DNA of 33,908 nt from JABCYV01 sp035512155 (GTDB lineage: Bacteria; Acidobacteriota; Terriglobia; Terriglobales; Acidobacteriaceae). Shown piece after piece: positions 8,003 through 15,394 of the stretch; position 1 is the stretch's first letter, and each line of letters starts with the position of its first letter. Location of the stretch: assembly GCA_035512155.1 (NCBI GenBank), contig DATKEN010000107.1, positions 1 through 33,908 on the forward strand, written 5' to 3'. A program made the translations under genes and the position numbers. A model generated the notes under the pieces. That model was given only the letters and a program-made list of their open reading frames with translations, had not been told where the DNA came from and ran no database searches.

Positions 8003-9418
8003 ATGTCGTCGAATGCGACTGCCACGTCCTCTCGAATTCAGTCGATCAGTCCGGTCGATGGGTCCATCTATGCGGAGCGGCAGGTGGCATCTGAGCTGGA
8101 AATCGAGGACAAACTAACAAGAGCGACGAAGGCGCAGCGCGAATGGAAGACGCTGCCGATCAGCGAGCGTGCTTCCATCTGCCGGCGAATGGTGTCACTG
8201 CTCGTTGGACGCGCTGAACAACTTGGGACCGAACTCACCTGGCAGATGGGGCGGCCGATTCGTTACAGTCCGATGGAGATTCGCGGCGGCTTCCAGGAGC
8301 GCGCCCTATACATGATCGACATCGCCGAAGCTGAGCTCGCTGATATTGCCATCGAGCCAAAAGACAAGTTCCGGCTCTTCATCCGCCGCGATCCGATAGG
8401 TGTGGTTCTGGCACTGATGCCGTGGAACTACCCCTACTTGTGTTCCGTCAGCGTTGTCATTCCGGCCATTATGGCCGGCAACAGCGTGATTCTGAAACCC
8501 GCGGCGCAAACGCCTCTGGTAGCTGAAAGATATGCCGAAGCTTTCGACCAGGCTGGATTGCCAGAGGGTGTTTTTCAGATGCTCCATGCCACGCATGATC
8601 AAGCGGAAAAAATCATTCGCGATTCGAGGATCGGATTTGTTGCATTTACGGGATCGGTAGACGGCGGACAGGCGGTCCAGCGGGCAGCCGCGGAGCGTTT
8701 CATCGGTACAAGCCTGGAGTTGGGCGGTAAGGATCCGGCATACGTGCGCGCGGATGCCTTCCTGGAGCAGACCATCGAGAACCTGGTGGACGGTGTCTTC
8801 TTTAATTCTGGGCAATCGTGTTGTGCGGTCGAAAGGATTTATGTCCATCAGGATGTTTGGCAAAAGTTCGTCGATGGATTCGTCGAGCTTACGAAGAAAT
8901 ACGTGTTGGGCAATCCCTTGAGTCTGGATACCACTCTGGGTCCAATGGTCCATGAACGGGCTGCTGGCTCCATCCGTGAGAAAGTAGCACAGGCAATTCG
9001 CAAAGGAGCCAAGCCCTTAATTGATGTTTCGCTGTTCCCCGAGGACAACAAAGGGACTCCGTATCTTGCTCCGCAGGTTCTGGTGAACGTTGATCATGGA
9101 ATGGCAGTGATGACTGAGGAGACCTTCGGTCCAGTAGCACCGCTAATGCGAGTGAAAGATGACACGGAAGCTATCAGGCTTATGAACGATAGCCACTACG
9201 GGTTGACTGCTTCAATCTGGACGTCAGATGCGGAGGCCGCTGTACAAATTGGCAATCGGATAGAAACCGGCACCTGGTTCATGAATCGCTGCGATTATCT
9301 TGATCCTGCACTCGCTTGGACTGGGATTAAGGACTCTGGACACGGCTGCAGCCTGTCACGGCTAGGGTATGCATCGCTGACACAAGCAAAGTCATTCCAC
9401 CTAAAGCTTGCTTTTTGA
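8003..9418 (+). CDS. NAD(P)-dependent aldehyde dehydrogenase
   Basis: 471-residue aldehyde dehydrogenase superfamily enzyme. PWNYP is near residue 140, the cofactor loop FTGSVDGG follows, the general-base glutamate is in LELGGK (near 240) and the nucleophilic cysteine is in NSGQSCCAVE (near 272). EETFGPVAPL near residue 373 is also conserved. A GTG at 7991 overlaps the preceding stop codon, but ATG 8003 with GGAG at 7988-7991 fits better. As last gene of the permease, ligase, SDR, ALDH run it probably makes the terminal carboxylate, much as PuuC does in gamma-glutamyl-putrescine breakdown or succinic-semialdehyde dehydrogenases in GABA use. It ends convergently to the BNR gene; the 106-base gap between them shows no strong terminator. 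Confidence 0.9.
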   Translation: MSSNATATSSRIQSISPVDGSIYAERQVASELEIEDKLTRATKAQREWKTLPISERASICRRMVSLLVGRAEQLGTELTWQMGRPIRYSPMEIRGGFQERALYMIDIAEAELADIAIEPKDKFRLFIRRDPIGVVLALMPWNYPYLCSVSVVIPAIMAGNSVILKPAAQTPLVAERYAEAFDQAGLPEGVFQMLHATHDQAEKIIRDSRIGFVAFTGSVDGGQAVQRAAAERFIGTSLELGGKDPAYVRADAFLEQTIENLVDGVFFNSGQSCCAVERIYVHQDVWQKFVDGFVELTKKYVLGNPLSLDTTLGPMVHERAAGSIREKVAQAIRKGAKPLIDVSLFPEDNKGTPYLAPQVLVNVDHGMAVMTEETFGPVAPLMRVKDDTEAIRLMNDSHYGLTASIWTSDAEAAVQIGNRIETGTWFMNRCDYLDPALAWTGIKDSGHGCSLSRLGYASLTQAKSFHLKLAF

Positions 9419-9524
9419 GCAGAATCGGCAGAAACGCTAAAGCCTGGCTTCACAACTCGGGCCTTAAGATTTATGAGATGGGCCGCGATGGCGGGTGGTT
9501 CCCGCGTCAGGTCGCGCAGCCAAT

Positions 9525-12500
9525 CTAGCGTGACATCAGGCTTTCAACTTCCTCCTCAATTTCAGAAATCGCGATCGGGGAAAGACCCCTTTCGCGCAGT
9601 TGCTGGTTCAGCGTCGGCAGCTTCGTCTGCTTCAAAGTAGTCCACTCTCGAATGCACACTTTTACTTGTTGGCTAGACTGCTTATAGACGGCGATTGCCT
9701 GCGAGGGCACAGCACGTTCCCCGCGTTCGACGACTCGGAGCGCTGATGCAAGATCCTTGTACGCTTCCTGCAGTCCAGCGTTGCGCTCCGGATCGTGGTC
9801 CTTCTTTGTAAGAATTTTGGTCATTTCCGATTGGACCTGCGCCATCGCTGACTTGAGCTCTGGGTTTTGTCCATCAGGCTTCTGCTGGGCATCAGAAATC
9901 TGTTTTTGGATCGAGTTGATCTCCGCCAGGGCGCGCCGCGCTTCCGTGGTTTCGGCAAAAATCTGGTTTCCCAGTTGCAACTGTTGGAGGAGTACTTCGG
10001 GAGTTGCGGACGAGCGCGGGTCCATTACGACTTGCAGCGGTTCGGTGTGCACTTGTCCATCCACGGTTAGGCGGACCTGATAAGTTCCCGGAACCGCCTT
10101 GGGACCACTGGGACTGTGGAATTCGGCTTCTTCATCCGCGATCGGTCCACCCGAACTTCCCCAGGTAAGGTCCCACACGAAACGATGCATTCCAGGCGTT
10201 TTCTCCGGGACCTCCGGCTTGGGGAGCCATCGCTCCGCCACTGGGAGTGACACGTGCTTGGGTGCGCTTTGGTCTTCCGAAGAGAACCTCCGCACGAGCT
10301 TGTGTTCCGGATCAAAAACCTCAAGCGTCACTCGGCTCGCTGCAGACCTAAGGAAATAATCAATCATTGCTCCGTTCGGAGGGTTCTCTCCCGTAGGCTC
10401 TTCGGGCGGCAGTGGTGTACCTACAAAATCATCGTTGTCCACCCGGATGGCAGCAGCGGGATGATAAAGCCATGCCGCACTCGCGCTGCGCGCCTCGGAT
10501 GTCTGGCGGAGTGGGGTAATGTTGTCGAGGATCCAGAAGGAACGTCCATGCGTCGCAACCACGAGGTCGTCGCCGTGGATCGTGAGATCACGGATGGAGC
10601 TGATGGGCAGATTCAATTGCAGGGACTGCCAGTGATCGCCGTCGTCGAAGGAAACGTACACCCCCAGTTCGGTTCCAGCGAAAAGCAACCCTCTGCTCTG
10701 AGGATCTTCGCGAATGGCGCGTAAGAAAGCAGGAGCGGAAATGCCCTCGATGATTGGCTGCCAGGTTGCGCCATAATCGCGGGTTCGATAGAGGTGTGGC
10801 GCTTGATCATCCAGCCGGCTGCGATCAACGGCAGCATAAGCCACAGCAGGATCAAAATGCGAAGCTTCGATCAGCGAGATATTGCTCCAGTCGCTCAGTC
10901 CGGGGGGAGTCACGTCCTTCCAGGTTTTGCCGCTATTGCGGGTAAGGTGAATCTGGCCGGTATTGCTTCCAGCCCAAATCAGGTCACGGTTGAGAAAGGA
11001 CGGAGCAATCGTGGACACGACCCCGTAGCCATCCTGCTTGGCGTTCTCGACGGTCGGCACCCCGCGTGGTTTATTGTCTCCCGAAAACACGGTTGAGCCG
11101 GTGAGATCGGGGCTGATGGTCTCCCAATGCAGGCCTCCGTCTACAGTTTTCATCACGTACTGTGTGCCAAGAAAAAGCTGCTTCGGATCAGCCGCGGAAA
11201 ACAGCAAGACGGGAGACCAGGGGGCACGATATCTGCGTTGATCGATCTCCGAATCGAGAATTGAGACAGGCCACGGACTGATGTCCTGGCTGAGGCCAGT
11301 CCGGCGGTTGAAGCGAGCGACGCGACCATAACTCGCGCCCAGGTAGATGATGTTGGGATCGACGGGGTCGAGCGCCATGTATCCGCTCTCGCTCGGACCG
11401 GCCGGGAACCAGTCTCGCGGCGTGATCTGGCCGTGATCGGTACGACTTGAAACCGCCACACTTCCGGAATCCTGCTGAGTGCCGTATACCACGTAGGGGA
11501 ACTCGTGGTTGGTGATGACGTGGTAAAGCTGTGCGGTGGGTTGGTTGTACCAGGTGCTCCAGCTCCGGCCGCGATCAAGGCTGATAGTAGTTCCCTGGTC
11601 GGTTCCGAGAACCATGCTGGCCGAGTTCCTGGGATCGATCCAGATCTGGTGGTAATCATCTCCGCCGGGAGCGCCACGGACGATTGAAATAGTTTTGCCT
11701 CCATCCTCCGAGCGGTAGAGAGCGACATTCAGGACGTAAAGCACATCGGGATTGTTCGGGTCGATGGTGACGCTATTGAAATACCAAGAACGGCTGGTGA
11801 GATGCGGGTCGTCGTTGGCAAGCGTCCAGGTATTGCCCCCATCATCGGAACGGTAGAGGCCTGATTTTTTAGCCTGAATGAGTGCGTATACCCGTTTGCC
11901 ATCGGGAGCGATGTCAACACCGACACGTCCCCAATCACCGTCCGGCAGGCCAGTTCCGCTGAGTCGAGACCAAGTCTTGCCGGCGTTCTGAGAACGGTAA
12001 AGACCACCACCAGAACGATCGATTGGAGCATAGGTGCTCCAGGGAGGACGCCAAGTATGCCACGTGCCGGCAAACAAAAGCTGGGGATGACCGGAACTGA
12101 TTGCCAGATCCGAGACGCCGATTTCAGGACCTTGATCGAGAACTCTGGTCCAATGTGAGCCGCCGTCGATGGATTTGTAGACGCCACGTTGGTGGTTCGG
12201 ACCGTAAACATGTCCCAAAGCCCCGACGTAAACGACAGCCGCGTTCTGCGGGTCGACGACGATCCTGCTGATATGGCGCGTGTCTTCCAGTCCGATGTGG
12301 AGCCAGCTTCGACCGCCGTCGACGGACTTGTAGACACCGTTGCCGAAGGAGAGAGATGAGCGAATGTCGGACTCCCCGGTTCCGACATAAATCGTTTTTG
12401 GGTCTGATGGCGCAACCGCGAGAGCGCCGATCGAGGCGATGGGCTGGTTATCGAAAATTGGTGTCCAGACGACGCCAGCGTCGCTTGTCTTCCAGATGCC

Positions 12501-12704
12501 GCCGTTGACCGCGCCGAAATAAAACGTGGTGGAGTCGCCGGGTACTCCGGCTACAGCAACCACTCGGCCGCCCCGGAACGGGCCAATTAGACGCCACTTA
12601 AGCCCATTGAACAGTTCTGACGGAACTGACTGGGCCATCGCTGAGCTGACAAGAACAAGGAAAAACAATATGCGACGGTGCAAACGCGAGCTGAATTTGT
12701 GCAA
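9525..12704 (-). CDS. large exported BNR/VPS10-like repeat protein
   Basis: 1059-residue protein with an N-terminal signal peptide (hydrophobic stretch FFLVLVSSAMAQ, about residues 14-25). At least ten Asp-box/BNR repeats of the SxDGGxxW kind follow in the first 700 residues (for example KSVDGGRSW, RSDDGGNTW, KTVDGGLHW), forming a sortilin/VPS10- or sialidase-like beta-propeller. The last 350 residues hold a beta-rich segment and a helical, charged tail (around the QLQLGNQIFAE part) that may be coiled coil. Similar proteins are often labelled glycosyl hydrolase by propeller likeness alone; I see no proof of enzymatic activity. The start is TTG 12704, with AGGGA eight bases upstream. A -10-like TACACT lies at 12736-12731 on the same strand. 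Confidence 0.85.
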   Translation of the reverse strand: MHKFSSRLHRRILFFLVLVSSAMAQSVPSELFNGLKWRLIGPFRGGRVVAVAGVPGDSTTFYFGAVNGGIWKTSDAGVVWTPIFDNQPIASIGALAVAPSDPKTIYVGTGESDIRSSLSFGNGVYKSVDGGRSWLHIGLEDTRHISRIVVDPQNAAVVYVGALGHVYGPNHQRGVYKSIDGGSHWTRVLDQGPEIGVSDLAISSGHPQLLFAGTWHTWRPPWSTYAPIDRSGGGLYRSQNAGKTWSRLSGTGLPDGDWGRVGVDIAPDGKRVYALIQAKKSGLYRSDDGGNTWTLANDDPHLTSRSWYFNSVTIDPNNPDVLYVLNVALYRSEDGGKTISIVRGAPGGDDYHQIWIDPRNSASMVLGTDQGTTISLDRGRSWSTWYNQPTAQLYHVITNHEFPYVVYGTQQDSGSVAVSSRTDHGQITPRDWFPAGPSESGYMALDPVDPNIIYLGASYGRVARFNRRTGLSQDISPWPVSILDSEIDQRRYRAPWSPVLLFSAADPKQLFLGTQYVMKTVDGGLHWETISPDLTGSTVFSGDNKPRGVPTVENAKQDGYGVVSTIAPSFLNRDLIWAGSNTGQIHLTRNSGKTWKDVTPPGLSDWSNISLIEASHFDPAVAYAAVDRSRLDDQAPHLYRTRDYGATWQPIIEGISAPAFLRAIREDPQSRGLLFAGTELGVYVSFDDGDHWQSLQLNLPISSIRDLTIHGDDLVVATHGRSFWILDNITPLRQTSEARSASAAWLYHPAAAIRVDNDDFVGTPLPPEEPTGENPPNGAMIDYFLRSAASRVTLEVFDPEHKLVRRFSSEDQSAPKHVSLPVAERWLPKPEVPEKTPGMHRFVWDLTWGSSGGPIADEEAEFHSPSGPKAVPGTYQVRLTVDGQVHTEPLQVVMDPRSSATPEVLLQQLQLGNQIFAETTEARRALAEINSIQKQISDAQQKPDGQNPELKSAMAQVQSEMTKILTKKDHDPERNAGLQEAYKDLASALRVVERGERAVPSQAIAVYKQSSQQVKVCIREWTTLKQTKLPTLNQQLRERGLSPIAISEIEEEVESLMSR

Positions 12705-12730
12705 TTGGTTAGTCCCTAGTTTGGATACAC

Positions 12731-12759
12731 AGTGTAGTGGAAGAGGGTGGTTTCATGAA
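12731..12759 (-). promoter_or_regulatory. promoter candidate of the BNR-repeat gene
   Basis: On the minus strand TTCATG (12759-12754) and TACACT (12736-12731) are spaced by 17 bases. The -10 and its downstream bases (TACACTGTGTATCC) resemble those of the facing promoter at 12801-12828. The -35 match is poor, so the call is tentative. Confidence 0.4.
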
Positions 12760-12800
12760 GCAGAGCAAGACGTGCCCGGAGGAAAATCGTACTAAGAAGG

Positions 12801-12828
12801 TTGCAAGCGGGCCAGATCGGCTTACACT
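12801..12828 (+). promoter_or_regulatory. promoter candidate of the phospholipase C-like gene
   Basis: TTGCAA (12801-12806) and TACACT (12823-12828) are separated by 16 bases. A start near 12835 would give a leader of about 53 bases before ATG 12888. The sequence from the -10 (TACACTGTGGTTCC) matches the opposing promoter candidate at 12 of 14 positions. Confidence 0.5.
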
Positions 12829-12887
12829 GTGGTTCCGTTTTCGATCTCAAAAGGAAGTCTGTTGGAACTCGCCGCAAGGAAGCGGGA

Positions 12888-14180
12888 ATGAAAATCACTC
12901 TCGGGGCGGTTCTACTGGTGGGCGCGATCTTCGCGGCCCCGCCCGTTTTCGGCTACGGCGTTCTGTCGCATGAGGAGCTGATCGACATCGCTTGGGATTC
13001 GGACATCCGGCCGGCGCTGCTTAGGCGCTTTCCCGAGGCAACTGCCGATCAGGTCAAGCAAGCGCACGCTTATGCCTACGGCGGTTCGGTGATTCAGGAT
13101 CTCGGCTACTACCCGTTTGGCAAGCGTGAGTTCACTAACCTGCTGCACTACGTACGCACAGGCGATTTCGTGGCTTGGATGCTACGTGACGCACGCAACA
13201 TCAACGAATACGCCTTCGCGATGGGCGCGCTCAGCCATTACGCCGCTGATATTTGGGGACATCCCGCAGTCAATGCCGGGGTGGCCATCGAGTATCCCAA
13301 CTTGCGCGAGAGATTTGGTCGAGCGGTTTCCTACGAACAAGATCCCGCAGCCCACCTGAAAACTGAATTCAGTTTCGATGTAGTGCAGGTCGCCAAGAAA
13401 CGTTACATCTCCAAGCAGTATCATGATTTCATCGGCTTTCAGGTTTCCGAAGAGTTGCTGGAACGCGCTTTCGAAGACACCTACGGAATCAAGGTGGATG
13501 AATTGCTTCACTACGACGATCTAACCATCGAGACCTATCGTTTCGCAGTGAGCCGGGTTATCCCAGAGATGACCCAAGTCGCGTTGGCCACGCGCAAGGA
13601 CAAAATTCAGGTGGAGAAGAATGATGCAGCGCGGAGGGAATTTCTCTATCACCTCTCTCGCGCTGACTACGAAAGGGATTTTGGATCGAAATATCGCAAG
13701 CCTGGAATTTTCGCCCGAATCCTCGGCTTCTTTCTGAGGCTGCTGCCCAAGTTCGGACCCCTAAAAAGCCTGGGATACCGCGATCCCACCGCCCAGACCG
13801 AAGATCTTTATTTCAAGAGCATGGACAACGTGGTCGATCAGTATCACCGTGAAGTGGAAAAGCTAAAAGTCAGTAAACCAGCGTTCCCCAACCGCAATCT
13901 CGATACCGGAGCGCCTACTAGCGCAGGTCAGTACAAATTGGCTGATGAAGCCTACAGTCAGCTCGTCCGCCGTCTCGCCCACAACCACTTTGCGCGCACT
14001 ACACCGGCCTTGCGTTCAAACATTCTGGATTACTTCGCCAGCGGCCCCGCTCAGAAAAACATCAAGCCTCACGAATGGCGAGCCACCCAGATCGCGCTGA
14101 AGCAACTCAAGGCAGGGACCGCACGGCTGAAAAACGCCGAGTTTCAGGATGACGTCTTCGTGATGAGGAACACGTACTAA
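12888..14180 (+). CDS. exported zinc-dependent phospholipase C-like protein
   Basis: 430-residue protein with a signal peptide (about residues 1-22, ending FAAPPVFG) and the helical fold of zinc-dependent phospholipase C/S1-P1 nuclease relatives. Candidate metal ligands are H28 (SHEEL), H60, D71, H87 and the signature GALSHYAADIWGHP with H117, D121 and H125, then H156 and E160. Such proteins hydrolyse phospholipids or related phosphoesters outside the cytoplasm; activity here is inferred only. A basic and aromatic stretch near residues 275-295 (FARILGFFLRLLPKFG) could insert into membranes. The reading frame extends upstream to 12801, but ATG 12888 has AAGGA seven bases before it and places the signal peptide at the very start. 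It is divergent from the BNR gene. Confidence 0.8.
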   Translation: MKITLGAVLLVGAIFAAPPVFGYGVLSHEELIDIAWDSDIRPALLRRFPEATADQVKQAHAYAYGGSVIQDLGYYPFGKREFTNLLHYVRTGDFVAWMLRDARNINEYAFAMGALSHYAADIWGHPAVNAGVAIEYPNLRERFGRAVSYEQDPAAHLKTEFSFDVVQVAKKRYISKQYHDFIGFQVSEELLERAFEDTYGIKVDELLHYDDLTIETYRFAVSRVIPEMTQVALATRKDKIQVEKNDAARREFLYHLSRADYERDFGSKYRKPGIFARILGFFLRLLPKFGPLKSLGYRDPTAQTEDLYFKSMDNVVDQYHREVEKLKVSKPAFPNRNLDTGAPTSAGQYKLADEAYSQLVRRLAHNHFARTTPALRSNILDYFASGPAQKNIKPHEWRATQIALKQLKAGTARLKNAEFQDDVFVMRNTY

Positions 14181-14200
14181 GGGTAGATCCCACTCCGGTG

Positions 14201-14353
14201 TCATCCCGAAGCCACGCGCTTTTGTCCTCGAAGGCTTGCACGGCTGACCGCTCGTAGAGTTGCAACAATCGAGCCAACAATGCAAACACCGATGATCAAA
14301 GTCACAGCGCTCAAACTCAGGCCGCAGAGGAACTCAATAGTGCTTGTCAGCAT
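14201..14353 (-). CDS. small single-pass membrane protein (50 residues)
   Basis: Short reading frame with an excellent ribosome site (GGAAGGA, seven bases before ATG 14353). It encodes 50 residues: a hydrophobic helix of about 25 residues (from FLCGLSLSAV to VGSIVATL) followed by a basic tail (RAVSRASLRGQKR). It lies 74 bases downstream of the beta-barrel gene on the same strand, with a stem-loop at 14377-14419 between them. The build resembles the 60-residue protein at 17579. No family recognised. The strong Shine-Dalgarno and the membrane-protein composition are the reasons to call it. Confidence 0.5.
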   Translation of the reverse strand: MLTSTIEFLCGLSLSAVTLIIGVCIVGSIVATLRAVSRASLRGQKRVASG

Positions 14354-14376
14354 GCGTATTTCCTTCCAACACTTTA

Positions 14377-14419
14377 GGCAGCCGGGAAGATGACGGGAGG
14401 GTATGATGACCCGGCTGCC
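14377..14419. terminator. 10-bp perfect stem-loop between beta-barrel gene and small membrane gene
   Basis: GGCAGCCGGG (14377-14386) and CCCGGCTGCC (14410-14419) form a perfect 10-bp inverted repeat with a 23-base loop. No U run follows on the minus-strand transcript. It could be a partial terminator or an RNA-stabilising element at the 3' end of the beta-barrel message. Confidence 0.45.
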
Positions 14420-14427
14420 AGGCCCGC

Positions 14428-15030
14428 CTAAAATCGGAAAACAATTCCAGCGGACGGTTGCGCCGTGTGCGTCCAAGTGTCAGTGTTCAAGTTCCGAAGG
14501 CCGAAGTCCGGACTCTTGTACACGAAACCACGGTATTCAGCCCGCAACGAGAAGTGATGCGTCAGGACATAATCAGCGCCTACGCCATAGAGGAAAGCGC
14601 CTCTGCCTTGACTGGTGGCGCCGGGAACAGATCCTCCAAAATTACCAGTGGGATCAAAGATCAGACCGCCGCCTCCAGCGAGCGCGTAAGTTCTGATCCT
14701 TCTTATGGGCAGTGGGAGGTTCACCACCATATCGCCAGTTACTGCGTGCACGTTGGCTTGGACTCTGGATTCTCCGAAACTGCCAAAATACTCTTGCGTA
14801 TTCCGGTCGAAACCGTAATTGCCTTCCGCCGAGAGCCAACGATTGATGTGATAACGGTATCCGACCATGAATCCGCCAGTTTCGGTGCTGCGTTGCAAGT
14901 TACCGTTGCCGGTAGAGTCCCTGGTGAAAAAGCCGGTGCCCTGCAAACTGATCTCAGAACGACTTTCCTGAGCAACGGCCCCGACCGCCGACATAACAAC
15001 AGCGGCGATGATGACAAACAATCTACGCAT
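14428..15030 (-). CDS. outer-membrane beta-barrel protein
   Basis: 200-residue outer-membrane protein of the small OmpA/OmpW-like 8-stranded barrel kind. A signal peptide covers about residues 1-21 (ends GAVAQ). Alternating hydrophobic strands follow (GGFMVGYRYHI, WLSAEGNYGF, GDMVVNLPL, FSLRAEYRGFVY), and the chain closes with the C-terminal aromatic signature IVFRF. ATG 15030 is chosen over 15048 because GGAGGAGGAAT lies just upstream of it. The leader of about 80 bases starts at an unusually good -24/-12 (sigma54) promoter candidate (15137-15121), with TGTCGA/TCGACA repeats upstream (15225-15272). It therefore looks like a target of the adjacent sigma54 activator, perhaps an envelope-stress barrel. 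Confidence 0.85.
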   Translation of the reverse strand: MRRLFVIIAAVVMSAVGAVAQESRSEISLQGTGFFTRDSTGNGNLQRSTETGGFMVGYRYHINRWLSAEGNYGFDRNTQEYFGSFGESRVQANVHAVTGDMVVNLPLPIRRIRTYALAGGGGLIFDPTGNFGGSVPGATSQGRGAFLYGVGADYVLTHHFSLRAEYRGFVYKSPDFGLRNLNTDTWTHTAQPSAGIVFRF

Positions 15031-15120
15031 ATGTGATTCCTCCTCCATATTTCCGCATACAAACTTCGATCCGATCTCGTGAAATTGATGGATCCCGCAC
15101 TCGCGGTTTACGGTGACTTA

Positions 15121-15137
15121 ATGCACCGGACTTGCCA
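15121..15137 (-). promoter_or_regulatory. sigma54 (-24/-12) promoter candidate for the beta-barrel gene
   Basis: Read on the minus strand, TGGCAAGTCCGGTGCAT matches the sigma54 consensus TGGCACG-N4-TTGCW at all but two fixed positions and has the invariant GG-N10-GC. A start near 15110 gives an 80-base leader. It faces away from the activator gene, and the repeats at 15225-15272 are 89-136 bp upstream of its GG, the usual distance for enhancer sites. Confidence 0.7.
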
Positions 15138-15224
15138 AACACGACGCTGTTGCTGCCGCGGTTTAGAAGTGCTTGAGTGGAAATCAGTTGAGGTGCTATT
15201 TCGTGAGGCTGCAGATGGACAGGT

Positions 15225-15272
15225 TGTCGAGCAGTCGACACGCGCTTCGACAACTGTCGAGCTTTTACGACA
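15225..15272. promoter_or_regulatory. enhancer-like repeat cluster 1 (TGTCGA/TCGACA)
   Basis: Half sites run TGTCGA (15225-15230), TCGACA (15235-15240), TCGACA (15247-15252), TGTCGA (15255-15260) and CGACA (15268-15272). The first two form TGTCGA-N4-TCGACA; the next two form TCGACA-N2-TGTCGA. Both arrangements recur at 17433-17448 and 17817-17830. It lies between the divergent beta-barrel and activator genes, so it is probably the activator's own binding region. Confidence 0.65.
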
Positions 15273-15294
15273 CTTTACAGAACCCTTCTGCCGG

Positions 15295-15323
15295 TTGGTC
15301 ACATCAGATACTTCTAGTATTGA
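15295..15323 (+). promoter_or_regulatory. weak sigma70 promoter candidate for the activator gene
   Basis: TTGGTC (15295-15300) and TATTGA (15318-15323) are spaced by 17 bases, upstream of the activator start at 15395. Both hexamers deviate from consensus. I found no GG-N10-GC element in this direction, so the activator is more likely made from a housekeeping promoter than from a sigma54 one. Confidence 0.25.
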
Positions 15324-15394
15324 TCTTTGCGTCTCCGATATAGGGATAGAGCTGCAGTTCTGCGGTGACGTTACGAGCTGGGGGCTAACGCTTC

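Noticed and set aside
11153..12415. Long secondary frames within the BNR gene (11153-11728 and 11729-12415, minus)
   Set aside because: They are alternative-frame readings of the repetitive BNR sequence, Ser/Arg/Thr-rich and without domain character.
15273..15394. Sigma54 promoter for the activator itself
   Set aside because: No GG-N10-GC with acceptable flanks exists in the plus direction here.
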